Positions 1-6,838 of a DNA stretch of 8,651 nucleotides are shown here, piece after piece. The first letter of the stretch is position 1, and every line of letters starts with the position of its first letter. Both the position numbers and the translations under genes were made by a program. Below the pieces are notes generated by a model that saw only the letters and a list, made by a program, of their open reading frames with translations, did not search any database and had not been told where the DNA came from. Source of the stretch: Spirochaetaceae bacterium (GTDB lineage Bacteria; Spirochaetota; Spirochaetia; SZUA-6; Fen-1364); assembly GCA_003141795.1 (NCBI GenBank), contig PLNO01000280.1, positions 1 through 8,651 of the forward strand. Direction: 5' to 3'.

Positions 1-1499
1 GCTTCGTCGAGGTTCCCCTGTCCCTCGAGGCTGAGGCCGCTGGTGAGGTACACCCCGTCGAAGCCGTCGGCAAAGACGAGGCTGTTGCCGTACCGCACGG
101 TCTGGGCTGCTGCGTACAGACCGGGGTCCGTGGAGGGCCTGCCGCCGGGCTCCTTATAGTAGACGCCGAACTCATCCACGACCCCGCTGAACCCCGAGGG
201 CCCGCCGATGATGACCGATCCGTCCTGCCGAACCGACGGCGAGGTGATGGTCGCGCTCGTGGCCGACACCTGCTCGCCGTCCAGGAACCACTGCGCGCTG
301 ATCTTCGATCCTTGCGGCACGAGGCTGAGGGAGATGAGGTAGCGCTGCCGGGCGGAAAGTGCGGCTCCGGACCAGGGGACGACCACCGCAGGACCGGCAC
401 CCACCGAGATGCTCGCCTCCGGCGCCGCCGTGCGCTGGTTCATGTCGATGGCCACCGTGAGGCTGGCATCGCTCGTGGCCGCCGTGAGGAGGGAACCGGC
501 CTTGGAAATGTCGTCGAATGTGATTCCCATGCTGATCGTGAAGGGCTTAAGGCCGCCGGCGTCCCCCGGCAGGGCGAACCACGGGATGCTGATGCCCGTG
601 CTTCCGTCCAGACGGTAGCCGAAAGTGTTGCCCAGGGCGACCACCTCGGGGCTGCCGACCGCCGCTGCCTGGGGATGGCCCGCCCTCTGCGCGCCGGCGC
701 CCACGTCGGCAAGGGTGGCCTGGAGGTGGAGCAGCGAGTAATAGGAGCTTTCGGGTCCGAGGTCTCCCGATCCGAGCCCCTTGGAGCCCGAGACGAAAAT
801 GTCGGTGGACAGGGAGAGCGAGGAGGTGAAGGTGAAATCCGAGCCCGACGGGGGAGGGCTGGGGAACAGCTCGAGCAGGATAGTATAGACCCCTTCATCC
901 GACGGAGCGGTCCAGAGGATCTGCTCGAGTCCCGCCGATTGGGTTCCCTTGGCGATGACCTTCCCCTTCCACGACCAGCGCAGGTACGGGTTCGAGCTTG
1001 CGGGAACCAGGAGATCGGCTTTCAGCATGACCGTTGCCGCCGTGGTGATGGCGGGGGGGAAGCTCTTGATGCCGTTGATCCTCCAGCCTGCCGCGTCGGA
1101 GGCGACGAAGAACGACGACGACTTCTTCTGGACGATTTCTCCCGCCGAATAGAGGACGAAATCCAGCCTGTACAGTCCGGGGGCGAGCCCGTCGGGAAGC
1201 GCGACGCTGCTCTGCTCGTTCGGCGTTGCCGAGGTGCGGCTGTGCCAGACGCTCTGTCCCGCGGGTGATGTGAGCGTGACGTCGATCTCCAGGTCCTTGC
1301 CCGTGTCCGTGCCGGGAACGCTCACCATGAGCGGCACCGACGCGCTGCTGCTGCTCACCACCTGACCGTCGTTGACCGAGGTGATCTGCATGTCGGTGGC
1401 GCTGCTCTTCAGGGACATGAAGGGCGACTGGTCCCCGCATGAGATGAGGAGCACGAGAAGGGAGACGAGTATCACTGGCCGACCGATGAACCTGATCAT
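1..1499 (-). CDS. Surface lipoprotein with Ig-like and LamG-like regions (3' end missing)
   Basis: The first 499 codons are present; the reading frame is open to the left edge. The start is fixed: an in-frame TAG lies three codons upstream of the ATG. The N-terminus is a lipoprotein signal peptide: MIRF...R, a hydrophobic run at about residues 9-19, then a lipobox LIS-C with Cys21 followed by Gly-Asp. Residues about 35-215 look like two beta-sandwich (Ig-like) segments, with a 'PDGLAPGLYRLDFVLYS' strand and a 'DEGVYTILLELF' strand typical of such folds. Residues about 250-450 resemble a concanavalin/LamG-type jelly roll, ending in 'FSGVVDEFGVYYK', the usual closing pattern of this fold ('idEvriYnr'). 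The protein is probably anchored in a membrane and exposed in the periplasm or at the surface, where it may bind glycans or matrix; the ligand is unknown. It is separated from the operon upstream by a likely terminator and seems to have its own promoter. Confidence 0.85.
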   Translation of the reverse strand, partial: MIRFIGRPVILVSLLVLLISCGDQSPFMSLKSSATDMQITSVNDGQVVSSSSASVPLMVSVPGTDTGKDLEIDVTLTSPAGQSVWHSRTSATPNEQSSVALPDGLAPGLYRLDFVLYSAGEIVQKKSSSFFVASDAAGWRINGIKSFPPAITTAATVMLKADLLVPASSNPYLRWSWKGKVIAKGTQSAGLEQILWTAPSDEGVYTILLELFPSPPPSGSDFTFTSSLSLSTDIFVSGSKGLGSGDLGPESSYYSLLHLQATLADVGAGAQRAGHPQAAAVGSPEVVALGNTFGYRLDGSTGISIPWFALPGDAGGLKPFTISMGITFDDISKAGSLLTAATSDASLTVAIDMNQRTAAPEASISVGAGPAVVVPWSGAALSARQRYLISLSLVPQGSKISAQWFLDGEQVSATSATITSPSVRQDGSVIIGGPSGFSGVVDEFGVYYKEPGGRPSTDPGLYAAAQTVRYGNSLVFADGFDGVYLTSGLSLEGQGNLDE

Positions 1500-1507
1500 C
1501 CTCTTCT

Positions 1508-1516
1508 AGTATAACA
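1508..1516 (-). promoter_or_regulatory. Extended -10 promoter element of the lipoprotein gene
   Basis: The minus strand reads TGTTATACT, matching the extended -10 form TGnTATAAT at all but one position. It ends 8 nt before the ATG, so transcription would start about 0-2 nt from the start codon. No good -35 is seen at 16-18 bp. A purine run AGAAGAGG touches the ATG, too close for normal Shine-Dalgarno pairing. Prediction by pattern only. Confidence 0.4.
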
Positions 1517-1540
1517 CCCGGAGAAAGAAAATAACACCCG
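1511..1540. repeat. Exact 10-bp direct repeat, 20-bp period
   Basis: The decamer ataacacccg (cgggtgttat on the minus strand) occurs at 1511-1520 and again at 1531-1540. The right copy overlaps the terminator hairpin of the ferredoxin operon, the left copy overlaps the -10 element of the lipoprotein gene. The 20-bp period is about two helical turns, so both copies face the same side of DNA, as in tandem operator sites. It may be chance. Confidence 0.4.
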
Positions 1541-1549
1541 CCTCGCGGG
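1521..1549 (-). terminator. Probable Rho-independent terminator of the polX-ferredoxin operon
   Basis: Seven nucleotides after the ferredoxin stop codon region, the minus strand forms CCCGC-GAG-GCGGG (forward 1537-1549), a perfect 5-bp GC stem, followed by the T-rich tail tgttattttctttctc. The stem is short and the T-run interrupted, so efficiency is uncertain, but position and orientation fit the end of the operon. Confidence 0.55.
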
Positions 1550-1553
1550 AGAA

Positions 1554-1874
1554 TCAGCGGCGCGCGCGGTCCACGATGTGGATCACCTCTATCTCCACGT
1601 CGCCCCGTATGTAGCTCTGGCAGGCGAGCCGCATGGCGGGTCCCGACGGCTCCCCCGCCTTCGTCAACGCGGCGAGCCGCACCCTTTCCCGGTCCCTCAG
1701 GGGGCTCACGAACTCGCCGCCCGCCCATACACGGATGAGGTCCCGCCCGCACGACGCCCGTCCGCCGCATTCGGTCTGGATGGGGAAGGAGTGCTTCAGG
1801 AGCGCGTTGAGGATCGACGTGGTGAGGTTCGTCTCGAAGGCTTCGGCGGTGCCGTGGATGCGGATGACGGGCAC
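1554..1874 (-). CDS. 2Fe-2S ferredoxin-like protein with one ligand Cys replaced by Asp
   Basis: A 106-residue protein of the plant/adrenodoxin-type ferredoxin fold, probably a cytoplasmic one-electron carrier. The cluster-binding loop reads ECGGRASCGRD: Cys36 and Cys42 are present, but the third ligand position (canonical C-x5-C-x2-C) is Asp45, encoded GAC. The fourth ligand, Cys85, sits in 'RLACQSYIRGDVEIEV', the usual C-terminal strand. There are no other cysteines that could substitute. An Asp can ligate an Fe-S cluster, so the protein may hold an atypical-potential cluster; alternatively it has lost the cluster. The start is GTG, 2 bp after the stop of the P460 gene, with AGCAGG as ribosome binding site inside the end of that gene, so it is the last gene of the operon. 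Its redox partner is not evident; the neighbouring haem proteins are exported while this protein has no signal peptide. Confidence 0.85.
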   Translation of the reverse strand: MPVIRIHGTAEAFETNLTTSILNALLKHSFPIQTECGGRASCGRDLIRVWAGGEFVSPLRDRERVRLAALTKAGEPSGPAMRLACQSYIRGDVEIEVIHIVDRARR

Positions 1875-1877
1875 TGA

Positions 1878-2405
1878 TTACCTGCTTTCAGCGTCGGGCC
1901 GGTAGGGGAGGTAGACGTAGTCGCGGAACTCAGCGCCGGGGTTCTTGTCTCCGTACGGGTTGGGCTGATTGGCGTAGCCGTGGCAGTCCACGCAGTAGGC
2001 CGCGTCCATCACCGATTCCTTTCCCGCGCTGCTCACGACCCAGACCCATCCGCCGCGCGCCAGGGGGTCGGCGGGCTTCTTGATCATGGCGTAGAGCTTC
2101 GACGGGGTCTCCCCCCGTCCCGGCGCCGAGGAGCCGAGGAACCCCGCCTTCACGATCACCGTTCCTGGCGGGTAGTCCCAGGCCACGACGCCGCCACGGA
2201 TCGACGTGCGCGGCCGCTCCCCCGCCGCATTGATGTAGGTCATGCGGAACGGCTCCTGATGCCCGGGGACGGGGACCCCCACGGCGGGAGCTCCGACGCT
2301 CTCCCATGTCGACCAGTCCTTCGGGATGGCCGGACCCGAGCACCCGAGCAGGACGACGAGCCCGCCGGCAAGAACGAGCAGGCGCATTGAATGACGGATT
2401 TTCAT
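1878..2405 (-). CDS. Cytochrome P460-family lipoprotein
   Basis: A 175-residue exported lipoprotein. Residues 1-21 form a signal peptide with a lipobox LLG-Cys22. The body resembles the cytochrome P460 / cytochrome c'-beta family: 'YPPGTVIVKAGF' (residues 78-89), 'KLYAMIKKP' (103-111), a 'GGWVWVV' strand (118-124), then a haem-c motif C138-V-D-C141-H142 and a closing 'RDYVYLPY' (161-168). Family members bind a c-type haem, in true P460 with an extra Lys cross-link, and oxidise hydroxylamine or bind NO; which of these applies here cannot be read from the sequence. The ATG overlaps the stop of the cyclase gene (ATGA), showing translational coupling; a second Met at residue 7 is a less likely start because the first gives a better basic n-region. 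It probably works in the periplasm next to the haem-containing sensor domain of the cyclase. Confidence 0.8.
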   Translation of the reverse strand: MKIRHSMRLLVLAGGLVVLLGCSGPAIPKDWSTWESVGAPAVGVPVPGHQEPFRMTYINAAGERPRTSIRGGVVAWDYPPGTVIVKAGFLGSSAPGRGETPSKLYAMIKKPADPLARGGWVWVVSSAGKESVMDAAYCVDCHGYANQPNPYGDKNPGAEFRDYVYLPYRPDAESR

Positions 2406-3850
2406 GCCTTCACCCCCGTGAGGATGCGCACCCTGAGCGGCGCGGTCTTGCCCTTCACGCGCAACGCGTACGGACCGCGCGCGGTGAGGCCGCCCTGTGC
2501 TGCCGCGAAGACGGATTCCGAGATCAGGACGATTCCCGTGGATGCCGCGGCGCACATGCGTGAGGCCGTGTTGACCCTGTCCCCGATCACGGTGAAATCC
2601 GCGCGCTTCTCCGAGCCGATCATTCCCATGACGACGTCGCCGGTGTCGACGCCGATGCCGACGCCGAGCCCGCCGTAGAGCGTCTCCCTGTTCCGCGTGA
2701 GCTCCTGCTGGATGGCGAGCGCTGACCTGCACGCCGCGGCCTCCCGCTCGGGGCCGATGAAGATCGCCATGAGCTCGTCCCCGACGTACTTGTCGATGTC
2801 CCCGCCGTTGGCCTGCACGATCTCCGTCTGCGCATTGAGGATCCTGTTGAGGTAGCGCACGACGGTTTCCGGCGGCTGCCCTTCGGCGTACCGTGTGAAG
2901 CCCCGCACGTCGCTGAAGAGGACGGCCACCTTTTCCTGCCGGCCCTCCGCGCTTCCCCGAATCGACCTGATCGTCGAAGCGGACACGAACTTGGAGAGCT
3001 GGAAGCGCTCGAACAGACCGTCGACCATGCCGTTCACGGTCCTCCCCAGCTCCCCGATCTCGTCGTTCGGCCCGGGGAGGACCTTGCGATCGAAGACGCC
3101 GGAGGCCACTGCGGTGCACACCTCGCCGATGCGCTGGACGGGGACGATCACGGCGCGGCGCAGGAACTGCGTGAGAAGCAGGGACAGCGCGGTGGCGAGA
3201 GCGACGAAGATGCCGGTGGCAAGCAGCACCGAGTCCCTGGGCTGACGGAGGAGCCCGGTGATGTCCACGGCGATCTCAAGGATGCCGCGCACGGAATGGT
3301 CGGCGCCATGGCATTGGGCGCAGGGTGGGTTGTTCGGCAGCGGGGTGTCAAGGGTGCGTGTTACGCGGCCCTTGTCGGTTTCCTGGAAGACAGTGACCAC
3401 CTCACGATGCACCGCGTCCCAGAAGTTCGTTTCATCCGCTCCCACCTGGTCTGGCTTCTCTGTCGGCTCGGGGCGCAGGGTGAATATCTTCGCGCCGCGC
3501 GGGGCGTTGTTCGCATTCACGGTCCGGATGGTCTGGTTGTCGACGAAAGCCTCCGCGCCGGTGCGCCGGTAGAGGCTGATGGACGTGTTGAGGCCGGCGT
3601 TCTGCTGCATGTCGCCGAGGAACTGGCGTGCCACGGGCGCGTCGCCGGGAAGCATGAGGTTCTTGATCGAGTAGTAGATGATCTGCGCCTGGCGGCGGAG
3701 CGCGTCGTCGGTGGAGGTGATGGCGGAGGTGTACTGTCGGACGGCGAGAAACGCGATGCCCGCTCCTATCCCCACCACGAGGCTCACGATGATGATGAGG
3801 TCCACCTTGAGGGCGAGGGGAAACGACGGGCGTTGCGCGCCGTTCTTCAT
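2402..3850 (-). CDS. Membrane adenylate cyclase with periplasmic haem-c sensor, HAMP and class III catalytic domain
   Basis: A 482-residue membrane receptor cyclase. Order: TM1 at about residues 16-37; a periplasmic sensor of about 170 residues of the DUF3365/Tll0287-like kind, ending in a haem-c motif C177-A-Q-C180-H181; TM2 at about 207-229; HAMP at about 229-281; a class III cyclase domain at about 302-480. Catalytic residues are intact: metal-binding Asp314 ('FSDVRGF') and Asp358 ('VGDEL'), transition-state Asn427 and Arg431 ('VNTASR'). Lys354 and Thr420 ('DFTVIGD') are the residues expected for ATP rather than GTP, so cAMP is the likely product. It probably reports redox state or a haem ligand such as NO across the inner membrane. 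The ATG overlaps the nth stop (ATGA) with GAGGG upstream; its own stop overlaps the P460 start in the same way. Confidence 0.9.
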   Translation of the reverse strand: MKNGAQRPSFPLALKVDLIIIVSLVVGIGAGIAFLAVRQYTSAITSTDDALRRQAQIIYYSIKNLMLPGDAPVARQFLGDMQQNAGLNTSISLYRRTGAEAFVDNQTIRTVNANNAPRGAKIFTLRPEPTEKPDQVGADETNFWDAVHREVVTVFQETDKGRVTRTLDTPLPNNPPCAQCHGADHSVRGILEIAVDITGLLRQPRDSVLLATGIFVALATALSLLLTQFLRRAVIVPVQRIGEVCTAVASGVFDRKVLPGPNDEIGELGRTVNGMVDGLFERFQLSKFVSASTIRSIRGSAEGRQEKVAVLFSDVRGFTRYAEGQPPETVVRYLNRILNAQTEIVQANGGDIDKYVGDELMAIFIGPEREAAACRSALAIQQELTRNRETLYGGLGVGIGVDTGDVVMGMIGSEKRADFTVIGDRVNTASRMCAAASTGIVLISESVFAAAQGGLTARGPYALRVKGKTAPLRVRILTGVKA

Positions 3851-4494
3851 ATGTCCCTCGAGACGCAGAGGTCCCGCACGGGGCACTCCGCATGGTTCGG
3901 TTTCCGCGCGGCGCAGCACCTGCGGCCGTGGAAGGTGAGAGCGTTGGAGAACGCGGTCCAGCTCTTCGGTGCGAGCTGCGCCTGCAGCTCCTCCTCGATG
4001 CGGTCGGGATCCGAGCTCGTGGCAAGACCCAGCCTGCCTGCCACGCGCCGCACGTGCGTGTCCACGATGATCGCGGGCTGATCGAAGCAGGTGCCGAGCA
4101 CGACGTTCGCGGTCTTTCGGCCCACGCCCGGCAGCGTGAGGAGCTCTTCCATGGTGTCGGGGAAACGCTTCGGGAAGCGGGTGGAAAGCGCCTCGGCGGC
4201 ACCTTTCAGGCTCTTGGCCTTGTTGTGGAAGAAGCCCGTGGACCTGATCATTCCCTCCAGCTCGTCCTTGTCCGCAGCGGCGAGCGCGGCCGGTGTGGGG
4301 TAACGCTTGAACAGCGCCGGGGTGACCATGTTCACGCGCTCGTCCGTGCACTGGGCCGCGAGGATCGTGGCGACGAGGAGCTGGAAAGGGCTCGTGTGGT
4401 CGAGCATGCAGTGCGCGTCCGGGTAGGCGGCGATGAGCGTCCGCGCAATGGCGGAGGCCGCCTCATGCCGTGCGTCGGGCTTTGAACCAGGCAT
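3847..4494 (-). CDS. nth: Endonuclease III (base-excision DNA glycosylase/AP lyase)
   Basis: A 215-residue protein, close to the 211 residues of E. coli Nth. It removes oxidised or deaminated pyrimidines and nicks the abasic site. The helix-hairpin-helix 'LPGVGRKTAN' (121-130) supplies the catalytic Lys127, and 'IIVDTHVRR' (142-150) the catalytic Asp145. The C-terminal Fe-S loop is unusual: the family pattern C-x6-C-x2-C-x5-C is here Cys194-x6-His201-x2-Cys204-x5-Cys210, with an extra Cys193 beside the first. The second cysteine is thus His (codon CAT). The start at 4494 is chosen because GGAGGAG lies 4 nt upstream and the resulting N-terminus aligns in length with the family; it overlaps polX by 32 bp. 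Longer extension into polX gives an Arg-rich, non-homologous N-terminus. Confidence 0.93.
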   Translation of the reverse strand: MPGSKPDARHEAASAIARTLIAAYPDAHCMLDHTSPFQLLVATILAAQCTDERVNMVTPALFKRYPTPAALAAADKDELEGMIRSTGFFHNKAKSLKGAAEALSTRFPKRFPDTMEELLTLPGVGRKTANVVLGTCFDQPAIIVDTHVRRVAGRLGLATSSDPDRIEEELQAQLAPKSWTAFSNALTFHGRRCCAARKPNHAECPVRDLCVSRDI

Positions 4495-6205
4495 CGATCT
4501 CCTCCACGTCCATGCAGTTGAGGACGTCCTTCTTCGTGAGCCATGCCTTGCGGGCCATCGTGATCCCGAAGCGCATGTCGTCAAAACCGTCCGTCGCGTG
4601 GGCATCCGGATCGACGGCTATGGGAATGCCTTTGCGCGACGCGCGTTTGAGCACTCCCCAGTCCGGATCCAGGCGGTGCGGGTTGCAGTTGTGCTCCAGG
4701 GCCGCCCCGCGGGAGGCAAGTGCGTCGAGGATCGGCGCCTCGTTCCACTGGTAGCCCTCGCGTTCCAGCAGGAGCCTTCCGCTGGGATGGCCGAGGATCG
4801 TGAGCAACGGATTGCGCGCGGCGGCAAGCAGCCGCGCCGTGGCCGAATCGGAGTCCATGGCGAGACGCGAGTGTACGGAGCCGATCACGAAATCCAACTG
4901 TAGAAGCATGTCGTCAGGGTAGTCGAGGCTGCCGTCCCCGAGGATGTCCGATTCCACTCCAGCAAAGATGCGAAACGGGGCGAGGGTCTTGTTCAGCTCA
5001 CGGATCTCCTCCACTTGGGCGAGCAGCCTCTCTGACGACAGACCGCCGGCGTAGGTGGCGCTGCGGGAATGATCGCTCATGCAGAGCCAGCGGTAGCCGC
5101 GGCGGATGCATTCGCGTGCCATCTCTTCCACGCTGCGCGTGCCGTCGGATGCCGTGCTGTGCACGTGGATCATGCCCTGGAAGTCCTTCTCCTCCACGAG
5201 TGCGGGGAGCGTCCCGGCCTCCGCAGCCTCGATCTCTCCGTCAGCCTCCCTGATCTCGGGCGGCACCCAGCGCAGGCCGACCTTCTCGTAGACGTCCGAT
5301 TCATCCCTCAGCGGGAGGGCGTTCCCGTCAGCATCGTAGACCCCCCATTCGCTCATCTTCATTCCCATGGCCTTGGCCCTGGAGCGCAGCTGGGTGTTGT
5401 GCTCCCTGGATCCGGTGAAGTGCTGCAGCGCCGCAGGGTAGGATTCTTCCGGCACGACGCGGAAGTCCACCTGCAGCCCACGGCGGCGGAGGGAGATCTT
5501 CGTATCGCCCGCCCCGATGATCGCCGGCTCCCCGTACTCCGCATCCGCAAGGGCTATCAGCTTCTCCCTGATCGCCTCGATGCTCTTTCCCTTTTTCGGG
5601 ACGGTGAGGATGTCGATGTCCTTGAACGTCGACTTTCCCCGGCGGAGGCTCCCCGCGATGTCCACCCGCACGAACAGGTCCGTTTCCGTTGCCAGCCGCA
5701 CGAGCTCCTCCCCGATCGAGAGGGCCTCTGAGTAGAGCCTGCTGGCCTGCGTGGTCTTCTGGAACTCTATGGCCTTGAGGACGTTGGTCTGCGTCTTCTC
5801 TCCGAAGCCTTCGAGGCCGGCGAGCCTGTTCTCCCGGCACGCGTGTTCCAGCTCCCCGATCGTGGCGACCCCGAGCTTCTCGAAAACCGCCTTGACCTTC
5901 TTCGGGCCCATACCCGAGAGCGAGAGAATTTCCGTGATCCCTTCGGGGAATTTTGACTTCAGCTCCGTGAGGAGCCGGGATGCCCCTGTTTCAATGATCT
6001 CCTGCAGGATTTCTTCGATGCTCTGCCCTACTCCCTTTATCTCCCGCAAGCGTCCGGCGGCGCAAAGCTCCGCGACACTCTCCGGGTGTTTCTCCACCGC
6101 GCGCGCCACGTTCTGGAAGGCTCGTACCTTGAAGGGGTTGTCTCCCGCGAGCTCGCTGAAAAGCGCGATCTCGCCGAGGAGGGCAGCTATGGCACGGTTG
6201 TCCAT
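4463..6205 (-). CDS. polX: DNA polymerase/3'-5' exonuclease PolX (family X polymerase plus PHP domain)
   Basis: A 580-residue protein, the usual length of bacterial PolX, a gap-filling repair polymerase that acts with base-excision repair. The N-terminal 8-kDa and helix-hairpin-helix parts cover about 1-145 ('IKGVGQSIEEIL' 56-67, 'LSGMGPKKVK' 96-105). The polymerase palm has GSLRRGK (185-191), metal-binding Asp196 and Asp198 ('FKDIDIL') and Asp247 ('LQVDFRV'). The C-terminal PHP phosphoesterase domain (about 340-575) keeps its metal ligands: H347-V-H349, 'SDG' 353-355, 'SDH' 377-379, Glu418, 'GSVH' 442-445, 'GHP' 472-474 and 'DPDAH' 532-536. The start is fixed by an in-frame TAG shortly upstream; no good ribosome binding site precedes it. 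It is the first gene of a five-gene operon. Confidence 0.95.
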   Translation of the reverse strand: MDNRAIAALLGEIALFSELAGDNPFKVRAFQNVARAVEKHPESVAELCAAGRLREIKGVGQSIEEILQEIIETGASRLLTELKSKFPEGITEILSLSGMGPKKVKAVFEKLGVATIGELEHACRENRLAGLEGFGEKTQTNVLKAIEFQKTTQASRLYSEALSIGEELVRLATETDLFVRVDIAGSLRRGKSTFKDIDILTVPKKGKSIEAIREKLIALADAEYGEPAIIGAGDTKISLRRRGLQVDFRVVPEESYPAALQHFTGSREHNTQLRSRAKAMGMKMSEWGVYDADGNALPLRDESDVYEKVGLRWVPPEIREADGEIEAAEAGTLPALVEEKDFQGMIHVHSTASDGTRSVEEMARECIRRGYRWLCMSDHSRSATYAGGLSSERLLAQVEEIRELNKTLAPFRIFAGVESDILGDGSLDYPDDMLLQLDFVIGSVHSRLAMDSDSATARLLAAARNPLLTILGHPSGRLLLEREGYQWNEAPILDALASRGAALEHNCNPHRLDPDWGVLKRASRKGIPIAVDPDAHATDGFDDMRFGITMARKAWLTKKDVLNCMDVEEIDAWFKARRTA

Positions 6206-6214
6206 GGCAGGGGA

Positions 6215-6243
6215 ATCCTACGATGCTGTCGGAAAAAAGTCGA
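6215..6243 (-). promoter_or_regulatory. Possible promoter of the polX operon
   Basis: On the minus strand TCGACT (forward 6238-6243) and TAGGAT (6215-6220) are 17 bp apart, each matching the sigma-70 consensus at 4 of 6 positions. The -10 ends 9 nt before the polX ATG, so the mRNA would have a leader of only a few bases, in line with the missing Shine-Dalgarno. Pattern-based only. Confidence 0.3.
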
Positions 6244-6291
6244 GTGTGGTGTTCCCGCGCACTTCTTCTTTTCTTTCGATGCCGGCATTTG

Positions 6292-6297
6292 TATATC
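6292..6297 (+). promoter_or_regulatory. Possible -10 element of the first DUF2231 gene
   Basis: TATATC ends 6 nt before the ATG at 6304, placing transcription start at or next to the start codon. No Shine-Dalgarno is visible between 6285 and 6303. The upstream stretch 6261-6277 is a pyrimidine run (c, t) without a clear -35. The divergent gap 6206-6303 therefore seems to hold promoters for both directions. Confidence 0.3.
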
Positions 6298-6303
6298 TGT
6301 GTC

Positions 6304-6765
6304 ATGATTCACGCCTTCTACCAGTTCCTCGGCAGGCTCGGATACGACCACCCGATCCATCCGATGATCACCCACATCACCATAGGGCTGACGATCGGCA
6401 CGCTGACCTTCGCGATCGTCTCCGTCCTGTTCCGCAGGGTCCGTCTGAAGCTCACCGCCTGGCATTGCGCGGTGCTCGCAACCGTGAGCGTCGTGCCCAC
6501 CGCGCTGTTCGGGTACATGGACTGGCGGGAGAAGCTCGGCGGCCAGTGGATGCCGCAGATCGTTATCAAGATGGTGCTCGCAGGAGCGCTTTTCGTGTTG
6601 CTCCTCGTCGGGCTTCTCCTCGGCCGCAAGGGCAAGGCGGAGACCGAGGAATCGGGTACCAGGCCGTGGCGCAACCCGCGCTCGATCGTCGCCCTCGCGC
6701 TATATGCGGTGTGCACGGGCATCGTCATCGCGCTGGGCTACTTCGGGGGCAGTCTGGTGTATTGA
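6304..6765 (+). CDS. DUF2231-type membrane protein (stand-alone copy)
   Basis: A 153-residue inner membrane protein with four likely transmembrane helices (about 23-43, 54-72, 88-107, 127-149). The N-terminal motif 'DHPIHPMITH' (15-24, with His16, His19, His24), His54 in 'TAWHC' and 'MDW' (72-74) are the conserved features of the DUF2231 family, whose members often occur with cytochromes; the histidines could bind haem or contact quinone, which is inference. The start at 6304 is used because the downstream paralogue begins with the same MxHxxYQFxGRLGY sequence; extending upstream to 6223 adds residues with no counterpart. Function is not known. Its closest relative is the next gene, evidently a tandem duplicate. 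Confidence 0.85.
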   Translation: MIHAFYQFLGRLGYDHPIHPMITHITIGLTIGTLTFAIVSVLFRRVRLKLTAWHCAVLATVSVVPTALFGYMDWREKLGGQWMPQIVIKMVLAGALFVLLLVGLLLGRKGKAETEESGTRPWRNPRSIVALALYAVCTGIVIALGYFGGSLVY

Positions 6766-6803
6766 CCCCCCGTCGGCGAACACGCGGGCGGGCCGCAAAA
6801 TTC

Positions 6804-6832
6804 TTTACTTTCCTCCGGGTTTGGGCTATACC
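6804..6832 (+). promoter_or_regulatory. Likely promoter of the second DUF2231 gene
   Basis: TTTACT (6804-6809) and TATACC (6827-6832) have a 17-bp spacer, each with 4 of 6 consensus bases. The -10 is inside an inverted repeat GGGcTATAcCC (6823-6833). It ends 6 nt before the ATG at 6839, again predicting a leaderless mRNA; GAGGA touching the ATG is too close to act as a normal ribosome binding site. Confidence 0.4.
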
Positions 6833-6838
6833 CGAGGA

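Noticed and set aside
312..1268. Long plus-strand open frame of 318 codons opposite the lipoprotein gene
   Set aside because: Low-complexity Arg/Gly-rich translation, no ribosome binding site or recognisable domain; the opposite strand has a signal peptide and coherent beta-rich domains.
2406..3119. Upstream extension of the P460 gene frame into the cyclase gene
   Set aside because: The extension is Arg-rich and lies under the conserved cyclase domain in another frame; the ATGA overlap and signal peptide fix the start at 2405.
4495..4605. N-terminal extension of nth to 4605
   Set aside because: It adds an Arg/Ser/Thr-rich tail under the conserved polX C-terminus; GGAGGAG before the ATG at 4494 and family length support the shorter form.
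6223..6303. Upstream starts for the first DUF2231 gene
   Set aside because: The tandem paralogue begins with the same residues as the ATG at 6304, and the extra residues have no counterpart.
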